DNA of 9,744 nucleotides from Chloroflexota bacterium (lineage in GTDB: Bacteria > Chloroflexota > Anaerolineae > Anaerolineales > Villigracilaceae). Below the pieces are notes generated by a model, which worked only from the letters and a program-made list of their open reading frames with translations, was not told the DNA's origin and did no database searches. The translations under genes and the position numbers were made by a program. Positions 6,498 through 9,744 of this stretch are shown here, one piece after another (the stretch's first letter is position 1; the number at the start of each line of letters is the position of its first letter). The DNA lies in NCBI GenBank assembly GCA_021796155.1, contig JAJYOO010000063.1:1-9744 (forward strand), written 5' to 3'.

Positions 6498-6573
6498 AAC
6501 CACAAAGGCCACGAAGGGACACAAGGGGGAAAACGTTTTATTTTTCCTTCGTGTACCTGGCGCTTCCGTGTTT
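6498..6573. repeat. Imperfect inverted-repeat element (ACCACAAAGG type)
   Basis: A degenerate palindrome fills the gap between two membrane-protein genes. The core pair CACGAAGG (6510-6517) and CCTTCGTG (6546-6553) is perfect, the outer arms near 6498-6508 and 6563-6573 match about 8 of 11, and the centre contains AAAACGTTTT (6530-6539). The left arm resembles the AACCACAAAGG / CACGAAGG intergenic repeats found in many bacterial genomes. It overlaps the 5' end of the longest possible frame of the downstream gene, which argues for a shorter start. Confidence 0.65.
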
Positions 6574-6598
6574 AAAAGATTTTCCAACGCAGTCATAT

Positions 6599-7192
6599 CT
6601 AATAGACAAAAGGAATGAAACGCTTTGTACGCTTCATATAATCTTTATACGACTGCCCAAGCGCTTTGACAAGTGTATTCTCCTCGACCCAGACTCGATA
6701 ACTGTATCCAAGAAACGGGATGAGCAAAACGAAAACCAGACTCAGCCAATTCGCAAACGAGATCGCCACGCCGAGAATCGTGATAAGCGCACCAGAATAA
6801 GACGGATGGCGGATCCACCTATATGGCCCAGCCTCAATGACGGTTTGCCCTGGCTGGATGGCGACGCGCGTTGTGAAATATTTTCCCAACACGCGGATCG
6901 AATACTGTCGAAAGAGAATGCCTACCAGCATCAACACGATGCCAAACCAAAAGAGCAAAGTGCGATGCCATAAAATAGCCAGTTGCGGAACGCCGTATGC
7001 AAAAAAATATCCGGCGAAAATGCCCAGCCAAATACCAAACGTCAACACCAAACCCGAACGGCGGTCGTCGGTCTGCGCGCCCGCAGCAGTGCGCCGATGG
7101 GACGACAGATACATTTCTGGAATAATCCAGATCACATAGCTGGCATCAAGAATCAATTGATCAAGATGATTTGTTGCGATCAGCGGAAGCAT
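6599..7192 (-). CDS. Isoprenylcysteine carboxyl methyltransferase-like membrane protein
   Basis: This is a member of the ICMT/PEMT superfamily of SAM-dependent methyltransferases embedded in the membrane. The 197 residues carry an N-terminal amphipathic or hydrophobic part, hydrophobic segments near 47-68 and 75-95, then the family core GPYRWIRHPSYSG (122-134), a long hydrophobic stretch (136-165) and VWVEENTLVKALG (168-179) with the paired glutamates, ending in YKDYMKRTKRFIPF. The RHPxYxG and EE motifs form the SAM site in this family. Bacterial members rarely have prenylated proteins as substrates, and lipids or isoprenoids are common guesses, so the substrate is unknown. The start is the ATG at 7190-7192, with only a GAGAGAG stretch upstream as a poor ribosome site. 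It is separated from its neighbours by repeat elements on both sides. Confidence 0.87.
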   Translation of the reverse strand: MLPLIATNHLDQLILDASYVIWIIPEMYLSSHRRTAAGAQTDDRRSGLVLTFGIWLGIFAGYFFAYGVPQLAILWHRTLLFWFGIVLMLVGILFRQYSIRVLGKYFTTRVAIQPGQTVIEAGPYRWIRHPSYSGALITILGVAISFANWLSLVFVLLIPFLGYSYRVWVEENTLVKALGQSYKDYMKRTKRFIPFVY

Positions 7193-7233
7193 AAATCGCT
7201 AAACTCTCTCTCTCGGTAAAATTTTATCATTCC

Positions 7234-7280
7234 GTAGGGGCGGATCGCACTCTTCGAGTATCTGCGACGATCCGCGCTAC
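7234..7280. repeat. Palindromic intergenic element with nested hairpin
   Basis: GTAG (7234-7237) plus CGGATCG (7241-7247) pair with CGATCCG (7268-7274) plus CTAC (7277-7280). Inside lies a small hairpin, ACTC-TTC-GAGT (7249-7259). The element fills the gap after the CoA-binding gene. No T-run follows the stem on the minus strand, so it is more like a dispersed repeat than a terminator, although it could slow or process the transcript. Confidence 0.7.
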
Positions 7281-7282
7281 AA

Positions 7283-7777
7283 TCAATCTTCCACAGACAT
7301 AAACCCAAGCAAACCCCACAGCCCGCGCATCATGCCGTGACCGAAATCGGGATTCAAAAATTGATTCGGACACGAGCCGGGGATGACATTGATGCCATTT
7401 GCACGGCACAACGCCACCGCATCCAGCGAGACGCTGGTCATGCCCGCCGCCAAGCCGGGCTTTGTGCCCATCATGCAGTGCATCCAAACATGCTTAATGC
7501 CCAAGTCCACACACTGGCGGACGATTCCATCCGTCACATTGGGATTGGCAAGGATGAAAACCGCATCGGGTTTTTCCGGGATGGATTTGAGATCGGGATA
7601 ACACGGTGCGCCTTCATAAGTTGTGATGCGCGGATTGACAGCGAAAACTTGATAACCTGCATCCTTGAACTTTTTGTAGGCCATGTTGCAGCCTGTTTCG
7701 CGTTTATCCGAAACTCCGACAACAGCGATTTTCTTTTGAGCAAGAAAATCCTGAACGAGCGAATTGATTTTCGACAT
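7283..7777 (-). CDS. CoA-binding Rossmann-fold protein (YccU-like)
   Basis: The 164 residues form a single CoA-binding domain like the N-terminal part of the succinyl-CoA synthetase alpha subunit. KKIAVVGVSDKRETGCN (15-31) is the nucleotide-binding turn, QVFAVNPR (43-50) the second strand, YPDLKSIPEKPDAVFILANP (60-79) the third, and VWMHCMMGTKPG (97-108) and NVIPGSCPNQFL (130-141) close the domain. It has no grasp or ligase domain, so it probably binds CoA or acyl-CoA without catalysing ligation; the cellular role of this small family is unclear. The start is firm: AAGGAG (7783-7788) lies 5 nt before the ATG at 7775-7777. It is flanked by palindromic repeats on both sides, which makes tight co-transcription with its neighbours less certain. 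Confidence 0.88.
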   Translation of the reverse strand: MSKINSLVQDFLAQKKIAVVGVSDKRETGCNMAYKKFKDAGYQVFAVNPRITTYEGAPCYPDLKSIPEKPDAVFILANPNVTDGIVRQCVDLGIKHVWMHCMMGTKPGLAAGMTSVSLDAVALCRANGINVIPGSCPNQFLNPDFGHGMMRGLWGLLGFMSVED

Positions 7778-7782
7778 TCAAG

Positions 7783-7788
7783 CTCCTT
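7783..7788 (-). promoter_or_regulatory. Shine-Dalgarno of the CoA-binding gene
   Basis: AAGGAG on the minus strand, 5 nt before the ATG at 7777, fixes that start. Confidence 0.7.
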
Positions 7789-7828
7789 TCATATGTCCCT
7801 TCCCAGATAAAGCTCAAAAATTTCAAAG

Positions 7829-7940
7829 GTCGTTGCGAGGAGCCGCTTCGCAGGTGACGTGACAATCTCGTGTTTTCATGCAATTGTCTTTTTGCTGGTT
7901 CCATGAGATTGCCACGACCTGCTACAGGTCTCGCAATGAC
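7829..7940. repeat. Large imperfect palindrome (CATTGCGAGGAGC-type dispersed repeat)
   Basis: The outer arm GTCGTTGCGAG (7829-7839) pairs with CTCGCAATGAC (7930-7940) with one mismatch. The inner arm CGTGACAATCTC (7858-7869) pairs with GAGATTGCCACG (7905-7916), also with one mismatch. A small hairpin, ACCTG-CTA-CAGGT (7917-7929), lies in the right half. The whole 112-bp unit would fold into a branched or cruciform structure. It resembles the TTGCGAGGAGC / CAATCTC family of dispersed intergenic repeats that I recognise from many bacterial genomes. It occupies most of the gap between the diguanylate cyclase gene and the CoA-binding gene. Confidence 0.8.
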
Positions 7941-7950
7941 ATCGTAAACG

Positions 7951-8943
7951 TCAAGCCTCCACAATCGCCCATTGATCGCGGCCATTATGCTTGGCTTGAT
8001 AAAGCGCCTGATCCGCGCGGCGGAGTAACTGCTCCCAATTCTCTTCATGGTTCTGAAGCTGCGCGATACCAATGCTAATCGTGATCTGAATGGCATGTGA
8101 GCCGGAAATGATCGGCGTCGAACGGACCAGCTCACATAGGCGCGACGCCTGTTCACTGGCAGCCTTCACCGTGCTATTGGGCAACAACACCAAAAACTCC
8201 TCGCCGCCATAACGTCCAACCACATCAGGCAGGCGTATATGCTCGCGTAGTTGCAGCGCAACATATCTCAACACATCATCGCCAACCGAATGACCATATT
8301 GATCGTTGACAAGTTTGAAATTATCAAAGTCCATCATCGAAATGGACAACGGCGTATTGTAACGCTCTGAAAACATCACTTGGCGCTGCAGGTCTGCGAT
8401 AATCTGTTTGCGGTTCGGAAGAAAGGTTAACGCATCGGTATGAGAGACTTCGTCTGCCTGTGCGATGACCGCCTTGAGTTCTGTTTCCTTCTTCTCCAGC
8501 TCATGCAAAGTCTCGCGCAATTCATCGTTGACGTGATGAAAATTCTCGATCAGGCGCTGATATTTTTCCGGCAGGTCGAACGCGGTAAAGACCGGCTCGC
8601 CAAAGAATAGAATGCGTTTTGCTGAAAGCGGGACAAGTAAACACGCGTAGCGACGCGGCTGAGTCTCGTGACCAAAATCCAATTGACCTTGAATCTGTTT
8701 GCGAGTCTGACGCGCCTCGGACAGCATCCGCTCAAAGTCCGGACGTGAAGCGGGCGCGACAAATTCTCGAAGCTCCTCCCCGTCGGACAGAGTCCGCTTG
8801 AGCGCGTCGAAGGCCGCATTCGATGAAGTCATCCGGCCATCGGAATCCAACACGCCGACCAACGTCCGCGTCGATTCCAAAAACGAATCGAGTCCATGTT
8901 GAGCAACCAACGCAAGCAATTCTTTCTTGGCTTTAGATGGCAA
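7951..8943 (-). CDS. PAS-GGDEF diguanylate cyclase
   Basis: The enzyme makes the second messenger c-di-GMP from two GTP. Numbered from the TTG at 8943 (330 residues), it has a PAS-like sensor (about 25-120, with LVGVLDSDGRMTSSNAAF), a charged coiled coil (about 127-165) and a GGDEF domain (about 166-330). The domain shows DALTFLPNR (170-178), the metal-binding aspartate of MMDFDNFKLVND (203-214), the active site GGEEF (246-250) and an allosteric I-site RLPD (237-240) at the standard 5-residue distance. It is thus expected to be active and product-inhibited. There is no signal peptide or membrane segment, so it is cytoplasmic. The TTG at 8941-8943 is preferred because GGGAG (8949-8953) lies 5 nt before it; another TTG at 8958 has no such site. 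A -10-like TAGAAT (8997-9002) on the minus strand could drive it. The PAS ligand is unknown. Confidence 0.92.
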   Translation of the reverse strand: MPSKAKKELLALVAQHGLDSFLESTRTLVGVLDSDGRMTSSNAAFDALKRTLSDGEELREFVAPASRPDFERMLSEARQTRKQIQGQLDFGHETQPRRYACLLVPLSAKRILFFGEPVFTAFDLPEKYQRLIENFHHVNDELRETLHELEKKETELKAVIAQADEVSHTDALTFLPNRKQIIADLQRQVMFSERYNTPLSISMMDFDNFKLVNDQYGHSVGDDVLRYVALQLREHIRLPDVVGRYGGEEFLVLLPNSTVKAASEQASRLCELVRSTPIISGSHAIQITISIGIAQLQNHEENWEQLLRRADQALYQAKHNGRDQWAIVEA

Positions 8944-9040
8944 ACCGTCTCCCGTCAATAAACTAAATCACGCAATCCGGCAAATCCATTGGCGCAATTC
9001 TACACCGACACGAACTTTTTGCGTTAAGGTGCGATGAGAA

Positions 9041-9049
9041 TGGTATCAT
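9041..9049 (+). promoter_or_regulatory. Candidate extended -10 promoter of the methyltransferase gene
   Basis: TGG-TATCAT (hexamer 9044-9049, 5 of 6 consensus, with an extended TGn) lies exactly 7 nt before the ATG at 9057. A weak TTGCGT (9019-9024) sits 19 bp further up. No Shine-Dalgarno is visible, so the transcript would be leaderless or nearly so. Confidence 0.45.
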
Positions 9050-9056
9050 CTCGAGC

Positions 9057-9683
9057 ATGAACATCCAAAATGCATACAACGAATGGTCGGACACTTACGA
9101 TACCAATGAAAATCTCACGCGTGATCTCGATCAAAAAGTGACGCGTGGCACCTTTGCGAATCAGCACTTTGATTCCATCCTTGAACTCGGATGCGGCACC
9201 GGCAAGAACACCGTCCTTCTCGCACAAGTCGGGGCCGAAGTTCACGCACTTGATTTTTCGCTGGGAATGATCGAGAAGGCAAAAGAAAAAGTCAAAGCCG
9301 AGAATGTCCACTTTTCCATGACGGACTTAACGAAGCGCTGGCCCTGCGACGACGCGGCTTATGATTTGATCGTTGTCAATCTCGTGTTGGAACACGTCGA
9401 AGATTTATCTCACATTTTCGCCGAAGCCGCGCGGACATTGAAGCCAAATGGAAAATTCTTCATCAATGAACTGCATCCGTTCCGGCAATACATGGGTGGA
9501 AAGGCGATTTTCGAACGCGGCGAAGAGACCGTCGAGGTGGACGCGTTCATCCATAACATTTATGATTTTCTAGACTCGGCAGAATCCAACAGATTGAAAC
9601 TTATCAAGCTGAATGAATGCTGGCATGAAACAGACGAAGGCAAGCCGCCGAGGATTATTTCACTTTTGTTTGGGAAAGAATGA
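9057..9683 (+). CDS. Class I SAM-dependent methyltransferase
   Basis: The 208-residue cytoplasmic enzyme has the Rossmann methyltransferase core. Motif I, ILELGCGTGKNT (41-52), binds SAM, the acidic end of strand 2 is Asp66 in HALDFS, Asp90 follows in FSMTDLT, then YDLIVVNLVLEHVED (102-116) and the post-core strand RTLKPNGKFFINELH (126-140). After ELHPFRQY the C-terminal part (AIFERGEETVEVDAFIHN and ending PPRIISLLFG) matches a widespread subgroup of Methyltransf_11-type proteins whose substrate I cannot name; it may act on a small molecule. Length is normal and nothing is missing. The start is the ATG at 9057, divergent from the diguanylate cyclase gene. No gene begins in the remaining 61 bases, and no terminator is visible there. 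Confidence 0.88.
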   Translation: MNIQNAYNEWSDTYDTNENLTRDLDQKVTRGTFANQHFDSILELGCGTGKNTVLLAQVGAEVHALDFSLGMIEKAKEKVKAENVHFSMTDLTKRWPCDDAAYDLIVVNLVLEHVEDLSHIFAEAARTLKPNGKFFINELHPFRQYMGGKAIFERGEETVEVDAFIHNIYDFLDSAESNRLKLIKLNECWHETDEGKPPRIISLLFGKE

Positions 9684-9744
9684 GGTCAACGCATCTACGG
9701 TAATCAAAGTTCCAATACGTAAAAGCGACTTTCCCGCAGAATTT

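Noticed and set aside
7234..7280. A Rho-independent terminator after the CoA-binding gene
   Set aside because: The stem is interrupted and no T-run follows on the minus strand, so it is listed as a palindromic repeat instead.
7337..7810. A 157-codon plus-strand open frame across the CoA-binding gene
   Set aside because: It is antisense to a clear Rossmann-fold gene and has no family features of its own.
7704..8156. A 150-codon minus-strand frame spanning the gap and the end of the diguanylate cyclase gene
   Set aside because: It runs through the palindromic repeat and overlaps two real genes in another frame, with no domain or ribosome site.

Overview
The window looks like chromosomal DNA from a Chloroflexota bacterium, most likely class Anaerolineae. 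This rests on the flavour of the encoded proteins, a roughly even base composition and the style of the dispersed intergenic repeats. It is an inference from reading, not a database match. Eleven protein genes fill almost the whole window. I see no tRNA, rRNA, CRISPR array, insertion sequence or prophage.

Left part (1-2991). A minus-strand pair, folC (folate polyglutamylation) followed 11 nt later by the start of a Lon protease gene, reads off the left edge. The Lon frame stops at 18-20, long before a normal Lon would end, so it is a broken or frameshifted copy or a sequencing error. Divergent from folC is a plus-strand gene with its own strong promoter. It encodes a tyrosine-recombinase-fold protein whose DNA-binding half looks intact but whose catalytic set has lost four of six residues. 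A perfect-stem bidirectional terminator separates it from the next block.

Middle and right part (3099-8943). Seven minus-strand genes follow one another. In the direction of transcription they are: a PAS-GGDEF diguanylate cyclase; a CoA-binding Rossmann protein; an isoprenylcysteine-methyltransferase-like membrane enzyme; an unrecognised polytopic membrane protein; a CYTH-domain protein whose Shine-Dalgarno lies in the end of the previous gene; methylmalonyl-CoA epimerase; and tilS (tRNA-Ile lysidine synthetase). Only membrane protein-CYTH is tightly coupled. Most other gaps carry a different palindromic or low-complexity repeat. Divergent from the diguanylate cyclase, at the right end, is a class I SAM methyltransferase (9057-9683).

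The genes are mostly housekeeping or general metabolism (folate, tRNA decoding, propionate/odd-chain acyl-CoA metabolism, c-di-GMP signalling), not a single pathway. The most noteworthy signals are: (i) the catalytically degenerate, apparently domesticated recombinase; (ii) three genes (folC, tilS, the methyltransferase) with a -10-like hexamer exactly 7 nt before an ATG and no Shine-Dalgarno, suggesting leaderless transcripts; (iii) an 8-bp tandem microrepeat inside folC; and (iv) a series of unrelated palindromic repeats in successive gaps.
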